A program made the position numbers and the translations under genes. A stretch of DNA of 60,313 nt, from the NCBI GenBank assembly GCA_024228935.1, contig JAAESX010000065.1, positions 1-60,313 on the forward strand, written 5' to 3'. How positions within the stretch are numbered: the first letter of the stretch is position 1; the number at the start of each line of letters is the position of its first letter. Shown in pieces: positions 44,117 through 53,003 of the stretch. This DNA is from Pseudomonadota bacterium (GTDB lineage: Bacteria; Myxococcota_A; UBA796; CAJQPC01). Below the pieces are notes generated by a model, which was not told the origin of the DNA, did not search any database, and was given only the letters and a program-made list of their open reading frames with translations.

Positions 44117-44809
44117 TCAGTTTCCCGTCGCGCTGAAGTGCTGGTAGTCCTTCAGCGAGTTCCAGTTGCCGCCCCAGCCCCAGCCGATGGCGGTGAACGC
44201 CTCGACGACGGCTCCGTCGGCGTGGATCAGCCCCGGCACGTCCGCGTCGCGGTCCAGGTACTCGGCGCCCTCGGGCGGGAGGACCGTCGAGCCCTTCACG
44301 TACGGGTTCTCGCGCGGGTTGATGTCGATGGCGTGGCCGTAGCTGTGCTCGCTGTACGAGCTACCCCCGGTCACCGCGCGGCAGTTGAACGCGCTCGTGT
44401 TGTCGGCGGCCATCGAGGCATCGTCGCTCCCGTCGTACTCGACCGTCGGTCTCATCGAGCGGATCGCGAAGCCCGCATCGAACAGCTTCTCGAAGACGCC
44501 GTCGAGGTCCGCTGCGTGCGAGGTCGCGACGACCAGCTCGCCCTCGACCACGCCGCCCTCGAAGTCCCAGTGCGCGACGCGCAGCATCGAGAGGTCGTCG
44601 AGCGGGACCGGACAGCCCTCGGTCCACGTCACGCCCGTCATGCGCTCGCGCTCCTGGGCTGTGAGCGCCTGGATCGAGCTCGTGTAGGTGGCCGGCTCGC
44701 TGTGGGCCTTCGAGTCGACGGTCTCGACAGGCGGGCTGTCCTCGGAGCCCGAAGGGCCCACGACGGTGGGGGGATCGGTGGTCACGGCACAAGCGAGGGC
44801 GAGCAGCAT
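44117..44809 (-). CDS. M15-type (D-Ala-D-Ala carboxypeptidase-like) lipoprotein
   Basis: I use ATG at 44809, giving MLLALACAVTT (Cys7). A GTG at 44815 is in frame but leaves no room for the -10-like element. The 230-residue product has the M15 zinc motif SEHSYGHAID (His155, Asp162) and a distal His224 in DYQHF, with GWGWGGNW before it. It should be a zinc peptidase or a relative trimming peptidoglycan stem peptides. TAGGCT (44816-44821) lies 6 nt before the ATG on the minus strand. It follows the second kinase gene by 17 nt. Confidence 0.8.
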   Translation of the reverse strand: MLLALACAVTTDPPTVVGPSGSEDSPPVETVDSKAHSEPATYTSSIQALTAQERERMTGVTWTEGCPVPLDDLSMLRVAHWDFEGGVVEGELVVATSHAADLDGVFEKLFDAGFAIRSMRPTVEYDGSDDASMAADNTSAFNCRAVTGGSSYSEHSYGHAIDINPRENPYVKGSTVLPPEGAEYLDRDADVPGLIHADGAVVEAFTAIGWGWGGNWNSLKDYQHFSATGN

Positions 44810-44826
44810 GGGCACAGCCTATCCGG

Positions 44827-46099
44827 TCAGTGGGCGAGCTCCTGAGTGCCCGGCTGGGCCTCGGGCAGCAAGAGCTCGATGCGCGCTCCACCCTCGGGCG
44901 ACGTCCCCGCGCAGATCTCGCCTGTCGCGCGAGCCGCGTACACACGGCACAGGCTGAGCCCGAGCCCGGACGAGCGCTGCTTCGTCCCCTCGTACGGATC
45001 GAAGATGCGCTGGCGGATCTCCTCCGGGATGCCCGGCCCGTCGTCGTCGACGCAGATGCGGACCCGGCCCTCGGTCGCCTCGACGTGGATGTGGATGACG
45101 CCTCCGTACGGCGACGCCTCCACCGCGTTCGAGATCAGGTTGACCAGGATCTGCACCAGGGCCCCGCGGGTCATCGAGACATGCACCGGCCGGGACAGCC
45201 CGAGCACGCGCACCTCGTGGCAGACCTCCCACACCGAGCGCGTGAGCCGGCGGGCCGTGAACGCGACGTCCGCGACCTCGGCGTTCCCCACACCGCGGGA
45301 CGACTCCGATGCGGACAGCACCTCGCTGGCGAGACGCTCGATCCGGCTGCCGGCGCTCAGTGCGTGCCGACGCGCCCGCTCGTCGTCCGGGGGCTTCTCC
45401 AGGGCCATTTGCAGCGCGCTCGCCGTGATGCGCAGGTTCTCGGCCAGGCCCGCGGACAGCTCGCCGACCGTCGCCTTCTGCTTGAGACGGACGGACTGTT
45501 CGAGCCGCTCGAGGGCCTCCTCGGACACCCGCAACTGCTCCTCGATGCGGACCTTGGCCGCACGGACCTCGAGCTCCTCGGTCCCGCGCTTCCTTGCGTT
45601 CAGCACCCCCATCACGCTGATGAAGCCGGACAGGACGGTCACGAAGACCACGGTCCACATCAGCGCCGGCGGTCCTGCGGGGTCGAGCAGGGGGATGGAG
45701 GCCGCAGCCACCGCGGAGCAGATCGACATGACGCACGCCGTCCGAGCATCGAACGGCACCACGAGCGCCGTCAGCGCGGGGTAGAGCGGGGTAGAGCGGG
45801 AACCACAGCAGGACCGGACTGGTCCCTCCCCCCGTCTGCAGCACGATGTAGCCGGTCGCCAGCGCGCTGAAGCCGGCCAGGGCATGGAGCGCCAGATCGT
45901 GCTGTCGACGGTCGGTCGACTGCAGCACCACGAGCGCCCCGACCACGAACGCCGCGAGCCAGCCCGCCCGGAAGGCCAGCAGCCCGAGCCAGGCGGACGG
46001 CTCCGCCAGATACAGGTCCACCGGGGTGTGCAGCAGGCACGCGATCCCAGCCGCCAGGAGCATTCGGCTGCGCGAGTGTTGAGCGGCGGCGTCGATCAT
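44827..46099 (-). pseudogene. Membrane-bound histidine-kinase-like protein without the H-box His; frame broken by a 10-bp duplication
   Basis: The N-terminal part from 46099 has about five to six membrane segments (MLLAAGIACLLHTPVDLYLA, LALHALAGFSALATGYIVL). The frame is lost at 45781-45800, where GTAGAGCGGG is duplicated. Removing one copy gives a continuous reading FPLYPALTALVVPFD into the second segment. A coiled coil follows, then the position of the dimerisation helix: ATVGELSAGLAENLRITASA, where kinases have AHE; no His is present. The ATPase domain is complete (NLISNAVEAS, DDDGPGIPEE, SSGLGLSLCRVYA). It is followed by the M15 gene and diverges from dinB. Confidence 0.75.
45781..45800 (+). 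repeat. 10-bp tandem duplication GTAGAGCGGG x2
   Basis: Two exact adjacent copies lie inside the kinase-like gene. Because 10 bp is three codons plus one base, the second copy shifts the frame, and deletion of one copy restores it exactly. Confidence 0.9.
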
Positions 46100-46132
46100 C
46101 CAGGCGCCATCGTACCGCCGGCCCCAGGGACG

Positions 46133-46168
46133 TTGACGGATTCCGGGAGGAACTGTACATTCGTTCAG
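46133..46168 (+). promoter_or_regulatory. dinB promoter with LexA-type box over the -10 and start codon
   Basis: A -35 TTGACG (46133-46138) and -10 TACATT (46156-46161) are separated by 17 bp. Transcription would start near 46167-46168, at the GTG start codon itself. CTGTACATTCGTTCAG (46153-46168) covers the -10. It is CTG-N10-CAG and fits 16 of 17 positions of CTRHAMRYBYGTTCAGS, the consensus I recall for myxobacterial LexA. Repression by LexA and SOS induction of dinB are inferred. Confidence 0.7.
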
Positions 46169-47403
46169 TGCGACCCCAAGCCCGCATCTGCTGCCTGGAT
46201 CTCGACACGTTCTTCGTCAGCGTGGAGCGCCTGATCGACCCCAGCCTGAAGGGTCGATGCGTCATCGTGGGAGCCGCGCCGAACAAGCGCGGCGTGGTCA
46301 CCGCCTGCAGCTACGAGGTCCGGGAGTACGGCGTGCGGAGCGGGATGTCGGCGACCGAGGCGGCCCGACTGGCCCCGGAGCACACGGTGTGGCTGCCCGG
46401 GCGATTCAGCGAGTACTCGCCCTACGCCAAGAAGGTGAAGGCCGTGCTCGAGCGGTTCACGCCGACCGTCCAGACCGCCAGCATCGACGAGTTCTTCCTC
46501 GACTTCTCGGGCTGCGAGTCGCTGTACCGGAAGCCCGGGGACGCCCACGACGACGAGACCATCACGCGCACCGCCTGGGAGATGCGGGTCGCCATCCAGG
46601 ACGAGGTCGGGCTGCCAGCCAGCGCCGGCCTGGGGTCGAGTCGAAGCATCGCGAAGATCGCCAGCGGCAAGGCCAAGCCGGCCGGCGTCTGGATGGTCCG
46701 AGCCGGCCAGGAGCGCGGCTTCCTGCACTCCCTTGGCGTGCGCAAGCTCCCCGGTATCGGCCCGGTCGCCGAGCAGAAGCTGCACCGAGCCGGCATCACC
46801 ACCCTCGGCCAGCTCCTCGACCTGCCCCCCGGCCGGCTCCGCGCCCGCTTCGCCCGACTCAGCGGACGGCTGGAGCGCCTGTGCGCCCCCCGCCAGACGC
46901 AGCGGCTCGGCCGGAACCGACCCGCGTTCCGGGAGCACGACACCGACGGCCTGACGGTGGGGAGCATCAGCAACGAGCGCACCTTCGGCGCCGACCAGTC
47001 CGACGAGGACCGGGTCAAGGGGGTCCTCTTGAAGCTGGTGGAGCGGGTGTGCTGGCGGGCTCGCAAGCGCGACATCCGGGCGAGGACCATCACCCTGAAG
47101 CTCCGCTACAGCGACTTCCAGACGCTCTCGCGTTCGCGGACGATCCACCCGACGAACACCGAGGCGGCCGTCTACGCGACGATCCAGCAGCTGTACGAGG
47201 CGGCGCGCACCCGGGACCTCCCCATCCGCCTCCTCGGCGTGGGCCTGTCCAACCTGGTCGGCCGGGACCTGCAGCTCGATCTGCCGTTCGGAGCGCCGGG
47301 ACGGGGCCCGGTGGGTCCGGCGATCAACGCGGTCCGCGAGCGGTTCGGGTACGACGCCGTCCGCCTTGGAGCGGTGGACGGCGACACCCGGTGGTCCGCG
47401 TAG
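46168..47403 (+). CDS. dinB: DNA polymerase IV (Y family)
   Basis: The 411-residue product is a full Y-family polymerase. RICCLDLDTFFVSVER holds the first catalytic Asp, and VQTASIDEFFLDFSG holds the Asp-Glu pair. SYEVREYGVRSGM, SAGLGSSRSIAKIASGKAKP and PGIGPVAEQKLHRAGI follow, and the little-finger domain has GVLLKLVERVCWRARK. It copies damaged DNA with low fidelity. The chosen start is GTG at 46168. The GGGAGG upstream is 17 nt away, too far for a normal ribosome-binding site, which fits a leaderless mRNA. An ATT at 46159 is an unlikely alternative. Confidence 0.93.
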   Translation: MRPQARICCLDLDTFFVSVERLIDPSLKGRCVIVGAAPNKRGVVTACSYEVREYGVRSGMSATEAARLAPEHTVWLPGRFSEYSPYAKKVKAVLERFTPTVQTASIDEFFLDFSGCESLYRKPGDAHDDETITRTAWEMRVAIQDEVGLPASAGLGSSRSIAKIASGKAKPAGVWMVRAGQERGFLHSLGVRKLPGIGPVAEQKLHRAGITTLGQLLDLPPGRLRARFARLSGRLERLCAPRQTQRLGRNRPAFREHDTDGLTVGSISNERTFGADQSDEDRVKGVLLKLVERVCWRARKRDIRARTITLKLRYSDFQTLSRSRTIHPTNTEAAVYATIQQLYEAARTRDLPIRLLGVGLSNLVGRDLQLDLPFGAPGRGPVGPAINAVRERFGYDAVRLGAVDGDTRWSA

Positions 47404-47405
47404 GC

Positions 47406-47723
47406 TCAGCGAACGCCGAGCAGCTCGACCTCGAACACGAGCGTCGCGTTCGGCGGGATGAGCCCGGGGTAGCCGCGGTCGCCGTAGGCCATCGCGCCGG
47501 GGATGGTCAGCTTGCGCTTGCCGCCGACCTTCATGCCCGAGACGCCGACGTCCCAGCCCTTGATGACCTGGCCCGCACCCAGCGTGAAGGAGAACGGCGT
47601 GCCCCGGTCGACCGAGGAGTCGAACTTGGTGCCGTCGGTGAGCCAGCCCGTGTAGTGCACGTCGACGGTGCGGCCGTTGCTGGCGATGTCACCGTTGCCG
47701 GCGTTCAGCTCTTCGATCTGCAT
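47406..47723 (-). CDS. FKBP-type peptidyl-prolyl cis-trans isomerase
   Basis: The 105-residue product is a single minimal FKBP domain: [30 protein letters not shown] is its core, with [24 protein letters not shown] and [13 protein letters not shown] following, cited as anchors VHYTGWL and VIKGWD. It lacks an export signal, so it is a cytoplasmic prolyl isomerase. It ends 2 nt from the convergent dinB stop. Confidence 0.93.
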   Translation of the reverse strand: MQIEELNAGNGDIASNGRTVDVHYTGWLTDGTKFDSSVDRGTPFSFTLGAGQVIKGWDVGVSGMKVGGKRKLTIPGAMAYGDRGYPGLIPPNATLVFEVELLGVR

Positions 47724-47782
47724 GGGAACTCCTGTGTTCAGGGCGTCGTGGTATCCCGTCGCGGGCCGCTGGAGCTGTTCGA

Positions 47783-48817
47783 ATGAGAGTCGTCGTGAAC
47801 GCCTTCGGGACCTCGCCCATGGACGCGCTGGAGCACCACGTCGTGCTCCAGGACTCGACCCGGCCCGCTCCGGCTGGGGGCGAGGTCGTGGTCCGCGTGC
47901 GCTCCGCCGCGGTCGGCTGGGTCGATCTGCTGATGATGGCCGGCCAGTACCAGCACGTCGGTCAGCCCCCGTACACCCCGGGTCTCGAGTACGCCGGCGA
48001 GGTCGCGGCGGTCGGTCCGGATGTGACGCGCTGGTCGGTCGGCGACCGCGTCATCGCCGACGGCTTCAAGACCGGGCCTCGCTCGGCGGGCCCGCACCGG
48101 ACCTGGGGCGGCTTCTCGACCTGGGCGATGGCCTCGGCCGACGCGCTCATCCCCCTGCCCGCGCGGTTGTCGTTCGACCAGGGCGCCAACCTGCTGGGGA
48201 ACTTCGAGACGGCCTGGCACTGCCTGGTCACCCGAGGCGGGCTCCGCGAGGGCGAGACGGTCCTCATCCACGGGGCCAGCGGGTCCACGGGCATGGCGGC
48301 GGTCCAGCTCGCTCGCCACCGGGGCGCCACCGTCATCGCGACGGGTCGGTCCCCCGACAAGCTGGCCCAGGTCCAGGCCGCCGGAGCCCACCACGTCGTG
48401 TCCAGCGTCGGCCGCTTCCGCGACGCGGTCCGAGCGCTCGCCCCGGGCGGCGTCGATGTGGTCTACGACGGGGTCGGCGGCGCCGTGAGCGCGGAGAGCA
48501 TGCGCTGCATGGCGTTCGGCGGCCGGTTCCTCGTCGTCGGCTGGGCCTCGACGCCCGACGTGGCGCGCGTCGGCAGCAACCAGCTCCCGACGAACCTGAT
48601 CATGATGAAGAGCCTGGACGTGCTCGGCTGCCCGACGGTCATCTCGTCGGTGAAGGACCCCAGCTCCCGGCCGCCTCGCCTGACGGCCGTCCTGGACGCG
48701 GTCGAGGCCGGGATGACGCCTCACGTGGGCCCGGCCTACGCGCTGGACGACTTCGCCGAGGCCCTGCGCGCGAAGTGGGAGAGCCAGCACGTGGGCGGCT
48801 GCGTGCTCCACCCCTAG
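47783..48817 (+). CDS. MDR-family NADPH:quinone oxidoreductase
   Basis: The 344-residue product is a zinc-free medium-chain dehydrogenase/reductase. It has a GroES-like N-domain ([33 protein letters not shown]) and a Rossmann domain with [18 protein letters not shown] and [21 protein letters not shown] and [12 protein letters not shown] follow. It should reduce quinones or enones with NADPH. The start has GGAG 8 nt upstream. It stands alone, 22 nt from the convergent beta-helix gene. Confidence 0.88.
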   Translation: MRVVVNAFGTSPMDALEHHVVLQDSTRPAPAGGEVVVRVRSAAVGWVDLLMMAGQYQHVGQPPYTPGLEYAGEVAAVGPDVTRWSVGDRVIADGFKTGPRSAGPHRTWGGFSTWAMASADALIPLPARLSFDQGANLLGNFETAWHCLVTRGGLREGETVLIHGASGSTGMAAVQLARHRGATVIATGRSPDKLAQVQAAGAHHVVSSVGRFRDAVRALAPGGVDVVYDGVGGAVSAESMRCMAFGGRFLVVGWASTPDVARVGSNQLPTNLIMMKSLDVLGCPTVISSVKDPSSRPPRLTAVLDAVEAGMTPHVGPAYALDDFAEALRAKWESQHVGGCVLHP

Positions 48818-48839
48818 GAGCTCGTAGCGCGTAGCGCAC

Positions 48840-50132
48840 CTACAGCTCGTCGGCTCCGACGTCCGGGGCGCCATCGTCGCGGGCGTCGCCATCCAGATCC
48901 TCGTCGATGTCCGTCGCCACGCCAGCGTCGATGGCCTGGGACCCGTCGGCCAGGTGACCGCGCTCGTCCGAGAAGTCCGCGCTCGTGGCCGAGGCGAGGT
49001 TTCCCTCGTCGACCAGCGCCGTGGCATCCCTGGGCAGGATGCGGTGACTCGTCAGGTTGTTCTGGAGCACCGGGTCGCTGCGCTCGAACCGGTACTCGAC
49101 GCTCGCGAACGGCTCCTGTGTCGAGAACACCGTGTTGTGCACGACCGTCGCATCGCAGGCCGACGCAAGGGCGATGCCACCGTCCATGCCCGAGGCGCTG
49201 GCGAACACGTCGGTCGAGGTCACATGCATGACGTTGTTGGCGATCAGTCCGCCGTAGTGTCCGGCGCCGTGCGCACAAGGCGCGTCGTCGTAGGCGCGGC
49301 CGTCGGGCTCGTCGTCGTAGAGGCCCAGGCCGATGCCGCGGGCGTTGTCGACGAGGACGTTCCGCACGATCTGCGTGTCTCGGCTGCCCTGCCAGAAGTG
49401 GACGCCGTGTTCCGACAGGCCGGACTCGCACCAGAACCCGGAGATGTGGTTGTCGCGGACGACCCAGCCGCGTGCCTGGTGGGCGTCGATGCCGCCCGTG
49501 TAGCAGTTGTCGCGCACGCTCGGCCGGCCCGCGTCCGTGAGCTCCAGCGTCGAGCAGGCGACCACGCCGTCGTCCACGACGTGCCCGTTGCCATCGGTGT
49601 TGATCTTGATGGCCTGCTGGCCCGGATCGATGACCCGGACGCCGTGGACCAGGACCCCCGAGATGTCCTCGCCATCGGGACGGATGTGGATCGGATGCCA
49701 CCAGGAGTTCGCCGTCGTGAGCTCGGCCACCACCACGTCCGACGCCGCGACGGTCAGGACCGAGCTCGAGCCGCCGGCGCCGTCCAGGACCACAGCCTCG
49801 GCGGAGCCGCTCGCCGAGCGCAGCGTGATGCCCGGGCTGCGCACCCACAGGCCCTCGAGCGTGTAGGTCCCGTCGGAGAACTCGATGGTCTCGCCCGGTG
49901 CCGCAGCGTCGATGGCCGCCTGGATGGTGTCCTTCGACATCGAGGGGTCCACCGGATGGACCACGCCATCCCCCACGGGCCAGGGCGCACAGCCCGCATC
50001 GGTGTCGGAGTCGGAGTCGGAGTCGGAGTCGGAGTCGGAGTCGGAGTCGGAGTCGGAGTCCGTGTCGGCGTCCGCGCTGTCGACGGGCAGGGAGTCTGGG
50101 GAGGAGGCGCAGGCGAGGAGTACGAGGAGCAT
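48840..50132 (-). CDS. Right-handed beta-helix lipoprotein with Asp-Ser repeat tether
   Basis: The 430-residue product begins MLLVLLAC (Cys8). Residues 20-45 are an acidic tether of Asp-Ser pairs encoded by TCGGAG repeats. A parallel beta-helix of pectate-lyase type follows (TIQAAIDAAAPGETIEFSDG, VLVHGVRVIDPG, NCYTGGIDAHQARGWVVRDN, IARNVLVDN-like turns). The end DIDEDLDGDARDDGAPDVGADEL reads DLDGDARDDGAPDVGADE in its core, the choice-of-anchor Q pattern. It probably binds or cleaves polysaccharide at the surface. TAGCCT lies 6 nt before the ATG on the minus strand. Confidence 0.82.
   Translation of the reverse strand: MLLVLLACASSPDSLPVDSADADTDSDSDSDSDSDSDSDSDSDTDAGCAPWPVGDGVVHPVDPSMSKDTIQAAIDAAAPGETIEFSDGTYTLEGLWVRSPGITLRSASGSAEAVVLDGAGGSSSVLTVAASDVVVAELTTANSWWHPIHIRPDGEDISGVLVHGVRVIDPGQQAIKINTDGNGHVVDDGVVACSTLELTDAGRPSVRDNCYTGGIDAHQARGWVVRDNHISGFWCESGLSEHGVHFWQGSRDTQIVRNVLVDNARGIGLGLYDDEPDGRAYDDAPCAHGAGHYGGLIANNVMHVTSTDVFASASGMDGGIALASACDATVVHNTVFSTQEPFASVEYRFERSDPVLQNNLTSHRILPRDATALVDEGNLASATSADFSDERGHLADGSQAIDAGVATDIDEDLDGDARDDGAPDVGADEL
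50005..50058 (+). repeat. Hexanucleotide microsatellite, TCGGAG x9
   Basis: Nine exact TCGGAG units encode the Asp-Ser tether of the beta-helix lipoprotein on the minus strand. The unit differs by one base from the TCGGTG repeat at 38764-38799 and occupies the same place, just after the lipid-anchored Cys. Confidence 0.92.
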
Positions 50133-50138
50133 GCCGGC

Positions 50139-50162
50139 AGGCTACCCGCCGACAGGTAGAGT
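50139..50162. promoter_or_regulatory. Divergent -10 elements around an inverted repeat
   Basis: CTACC-N8-GGTAG spans 50142-50159. TAGCCT on the minus strand (50144 to 50139) is 6 nt before the beta-helix ATG. TAGAGT on the plus strand (50157-50162) is 5 nt before the ATG at 50168. Neither gene has a Shine-Dalgarno in the short gap. Confidence 0.4.
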
Positions 50163-50167
50163 CCGGC

Positions 50168-51562
50168 ATGGCGTGGTGGATCACGGTCGGCGGCGCGCTC
50201 CTGGGGCTGGGCCTCTGTCTCGTCCCGCTCCCCGGCCTCGAGGTCGATCTGGCCTACATCGAGGGGTCGCTGTGGCGAGCCCTGATGGGCGGCGTCCTCG
50301 CCGCGGCGTGGCTCCCGTTCCTGGTCGGGCGACTGCTCGCCCGGTGGACCGGCTGGAGGCGGACGCTGCTGGCGGCGACCTCGCTAGCCGCAGCCGGAGC
50401 GACCCTGGCGCACCTGAGCGTCTGGATGGAGTTCGTGCCCACGCGCAGCGCCCTGCTGGCCTGCTCGTCGGCAGCCGCGGCGACCGCCCTGTTGTGGTGG
50501 CTGAGCGATCGCCTGTCCGAGCGAGGCGCCCTGGGCGGGACCCTGACCGTGTACGGCGGGCCCCTGCTCATCGGGCTGCCCTCCGTCGCCATGGCTCAGG
50601 GCGCATCCATCGCCAGCGGCGGCTCGGCTGGGGCGTTCGGAGTCAGCGCGTTCGCCTTGCTCCTCCCCCTGCCCCTCGGCCTCGTCCTGTGGCGTCGACT
50701 GCGCCCGGATCGCCCGCCGCTGCTCCCTGTGAAGCACCCCAGCGAGCTGCTGCTCCTCCCCCTCGTCGCCTGGCAGCTCCTGCCCGAGGCCTGGTTGTCG
50801 CTCACAGGCATCTGGCCTCCCGAGGGTCTGGATGGGCTGGTCGCCGTGCTCGTCGCCATCGCCGTCATCGTCGTGACGCGCTCGCGAGCCCGCGGCCCCG
50901 CCTTCGTCGCCGCGTGGGGGCTGGCTCTCTCGATGGTCGCCGGGCTCGGCATGGCGTGGGGCGCCTGGTCGGTCCAGGACGTGCTCCAGGCTCGCTACGT
51001 CGAGGGCCCTCTCGCCGGTGACCAGGACGTCCGGGTGCTGTGCCTCGCGCCCGGAGCGGACCGCGCGGAGGCCGACCGGATGCGCGCCCGTCTGGACGCA
51101 CTCCGCATCCCGGCGGACGTCCAGCTCCTTGCCGACACGGTCCAGCTCGAGCTCGACGGCATCGGGGATCCGGACGCCATCCTGCCGGCCCTGACCTCAT
51201 CGGGCCGGTTCGAGGTCCGGGGCGAGCTCACCGGCCCGACGGAGCTCGACAACGACCACATCCGCTCGGCCACGATGGGCCTGGACGCGATGGGCATGCC
51301 GTCGGTCACGGTCGACCTCACCGACGCCGGGCACGAGCGATTCCTGGAGCTCTCGACCCGACGGACCGGCTCACTCATCCACATCCTGCTCGACGGCGAG
51401 GTCCTGTTGGCGCCGTACGTCGTCGAGCCCATCTCGGGCGGCCGGCTGTTCATCACGCTGGAGACGGACGCGACGCTGGCCGACGCCCAGCTGCTCGCGA
51501 CCGTGCTCGACAACCCTCCGCTGTCCGTCGAGTGGGTCGTGACGGACGTTCAGACGCGCTGA
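50168..51562 (+). CDS. Multispanning membrane protein with C-terminal SecD P1-head-like domain
   Basis: The 464-residue product has about eight to nine membrane segments in residues 1-285 (for example WWITVGGALLGLGLCLVPLP, AFALLLPLPLGLVLW, GLVAVLVAIAVIVV). The C-terminal 180 residues lie outside the membrane. The segment GMPSVTVDLTDAGHERFLELSTRR, cited by VDLTDAGHERFLELS, then GSLIHILLDGEVLLAPYVVEPISGG and TLADAQLLATVL, match the head of the SecD P1 domain. In SecD this domain helps pull proteins out of the Sec channel. Here it is joined to an unrelated membrane part, with no SecF half. The function is unknown. Confidence 0.7.
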   Translation: MAWWITVGGALLGLGLCLVPLPGLEVDLAYIEGSLWRALMGGVLAAAWLPFLVGRLLARWTGWRRTLLAATSLAAAGATLAHLSVWMEFVPTRSALLACSSAAAATALLWWLSDRLSERGALGGTLTVYGGPLLIGLPSVAMAQGASIASGGSAGAFGVSAFALLLPLPLGLVLWRRLRPDRPPLLPVKHPSELLLLPLVAWQLLPEAWLSLTGIWPPEGLDGLVAVLVAIAVIVVTRSRARGPAFVAAWGLALSMVAGLGMAWGAWSVQDVLQARYVEGPLAGDQDVRVLCLAPGADRAEADRMRARLDALRIPADVQLLADTVQLELDGIGDPDAILPALTSSGRFEVRGELTGPTELDNDHIRSATMGLDAMGMPSVTVDLTDAGHERFLELSTRRTGSLIHILLDGEVLLAPYVVEPISGGRLFITLETDATLADAQLLATVLDNPPLSVEWVVTDVQTR

Positions 51563-52521
51563 AGCAGGCCGACACGCTCGAGCACCCGGTTGACCACCAG
51601 GAACAGCCCGTACGCCAGGCCGACGATGCCGTAGTCGAGGACCGGGATCCTGGTGACCTCGTGCATCTCGGTCAGGCGTCCGGTGGCGACATAGGTCGCG
51701 ACCATCCCGAGCACGAAGACCGCCAGGACTGCGCGGCGCAGCCAGTCGCTCAGGCCCAGGCCGTAGAGCTGCGTCATCGCGAAGACCGCGCCGAACCCGA
51801 ACAGGAACATCGGCCAGAGCCCGTGCCCCTGGTGGACCGCGACGAACACCGCGTGCGGGATGACGAGCAGCTCGAGCGCGAGCGTCCACCAGCGGTTCCG
51901 ATGGGCTCGGTCGAACAGCAGCACGGACTGCCACAGCAGCACGAACATGTAGAAGAAGCCGGCCAGGTGCCCCCACGTGCCCTCGGTCGGGTGGTACCAG
52001 AACGTGTAGATGAGGGCCCAGGTGAACAGGTAGCCGTGGTACTCGCGGACGATGGTCAGGAAGCGCTTGTGGAAGGCCTTGCCCCGGCCGAACGCGAGGC
52101 CTCGCCGCGGCGCCTCGAGGACCAGGACAACCATCAGCATCAGCGCGACCGAGCCCAGCGCGGTCAGCTCGGGCACGTCCTGGGCGAGGCCGTCGTAGTA
52201 GACGCGGCTCTGCAGCACGTGCAGGCCGACGAACACCACGTGGACCGCCAGCATGACCCAGTTGAAGGCCCGGAACCGCCCTCCCCAGCCCGCTCCGGCG
52301 CGACGAGCCCAGGCGATGACGCCCCAGGCCGCCAGGTTGTGGGCGGCGTACCCGAGCCAGGCGGAGAGCCTTGCTCCCTGCGTCGGCTCGACGAGGCGCC
52401 ACGGATACGCGAACGGGACCGTCGGCCCGACCAGCTCGAACGAGGTCAGGCCACCGGCCGTCAGCGCGATGACGAGCGTGCAGAGCAGCGCGAACAGCGT
52501 GCCGGCGCCAACGGACTTCAC
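51550..52521 (-). CDS. Multispanning membrane protein in tetR operon
   Basis: The start is GTG at 52521, overlapping the GNAT stop (GTGA). The 323-residue product has about nine membrane helices. Conserved-looking polar residues lie inside them: AAHNLAAWGVIAW, FNWVMLAVHVVFVGLHVLQ, YTFWYHPTEGTWGHLAGFFYMF and FVAVHQGHGLWPMF. The many His and aromatic residues near membrane faces could bind a cofactor or lipid. I do not recognise a family. Co-transcription with tetR suggests ligand-induced expression. The 3' end overlaps the SecD-head gene by 13 nt. Confidence 0.6.
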   Translation of the reverse strand: MKSVGAGTLFALLCTLVIALTAGGLTSFELVGPTVPFAYPWRLVEPTQGARLSAWLGYAAHNLAAWGVIAWARRAGAGWGGRFRAFNWVMLAVHVVFVGLHVLQSRVYYDGLAQDVPELTALGSVALMLMVVLVLEAPRRGLAFGRGKAFHKRFLTIVREYHGYLFTWALIYTFWYHPTEGTWGHLAGFFYMFVLLWQSVLLFDRAHRNRWWTLALELLVIPHAVFVAVHQGHGLWPMFLFGFGAVFAMTQLYGLGLSDWLRRAVLAVFVLGMVATYVATGRLTEMHEVTRIPVLDYGIVGLAYGLFLVVNRVLERVGLLQRV

Positions 52522-53003
52522 TCGACCGCCGGCAGTCGCATGAGCACGTGCCGTCCGAACAGGGCGGGGAGCCAGCGCGCGACCGGCTGCTGGGCGATGC
52601 GGCGGAGCTTGCCGAGCAGCACCACCAGCGGCAGCGTCCAGCGAGACATCGCCTCGAAGCCGTGCCGCGCGAAGTACCCGGGCTTCGCCGTGCCGAGCCA
52701 GATGCGCTCGGGCGCCAGCGTCCGGGCCCGTGCGACCGCCGCGTCCATCAGCGCGGTCCCGACCCCTCGCCCCTGTGCCGAAGGATGCACAGCGACGGCC
52801 AGGATCTCGACCGAGCCGCCCGGATACGTGTGCACCTGGATGCAGCCCACGACCCGGTCGTCCTCCCAGGCGATCAGGAACTCCCGCAGGTGGTGGTCGG
52901 GCTGGCGAGGCGGCTGTTGGAAGAGCGACGGGTCCTCGCGGTTGGCGCGCAGGGTGTCGACGATGGCCGGAAGGTCCTCCCAACGGGCGGGCACGATGGT
53001 CAT
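52518..53003 (-). CDS. GNAT-family N-acetyltransferase
   Basis: The 161-residue product has the GNAT fold. MTIVPARWEDLPAIVDTLRAN opens it, VVGCIQVHTYPGGSVEILAVAVHP leads to the acetyl-CoA loop QGRGVGTALM (residues 77-86), and AKPGYFARHGFEAM closes the motif. The last 35 residues are an extra helical tail (VVLLGKLRRIAQQPVARWL). The substrate is unknown. The start overlaps the tetR stop (ATGA) and the stop overlaps the membrane protein start (GTGA). Confidence 0.85.
   Translation of the reverse strand: MTIVPARWEDLPAIVDTLRANREDPSLFQQPPRQPDHHLREFLIAWEDDRVVGCIQVHTYPGGSVEILAVAVHPSAQGRGVGTALMDAAVARARTLAPERIWLGTAKPGYFARHGFEAMSRWTLPLVVLLGKLRRIAQQPVARWLPALFGRHVLMRLPAVE

Noticed and set aside
44813..44815. 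GTG at 44815 as start of the M15 lipoprotein
   Set aside because: It would abut the -10-like TAGGCT. ATG 44809 gives the 6-nt spacing seen at other genes.
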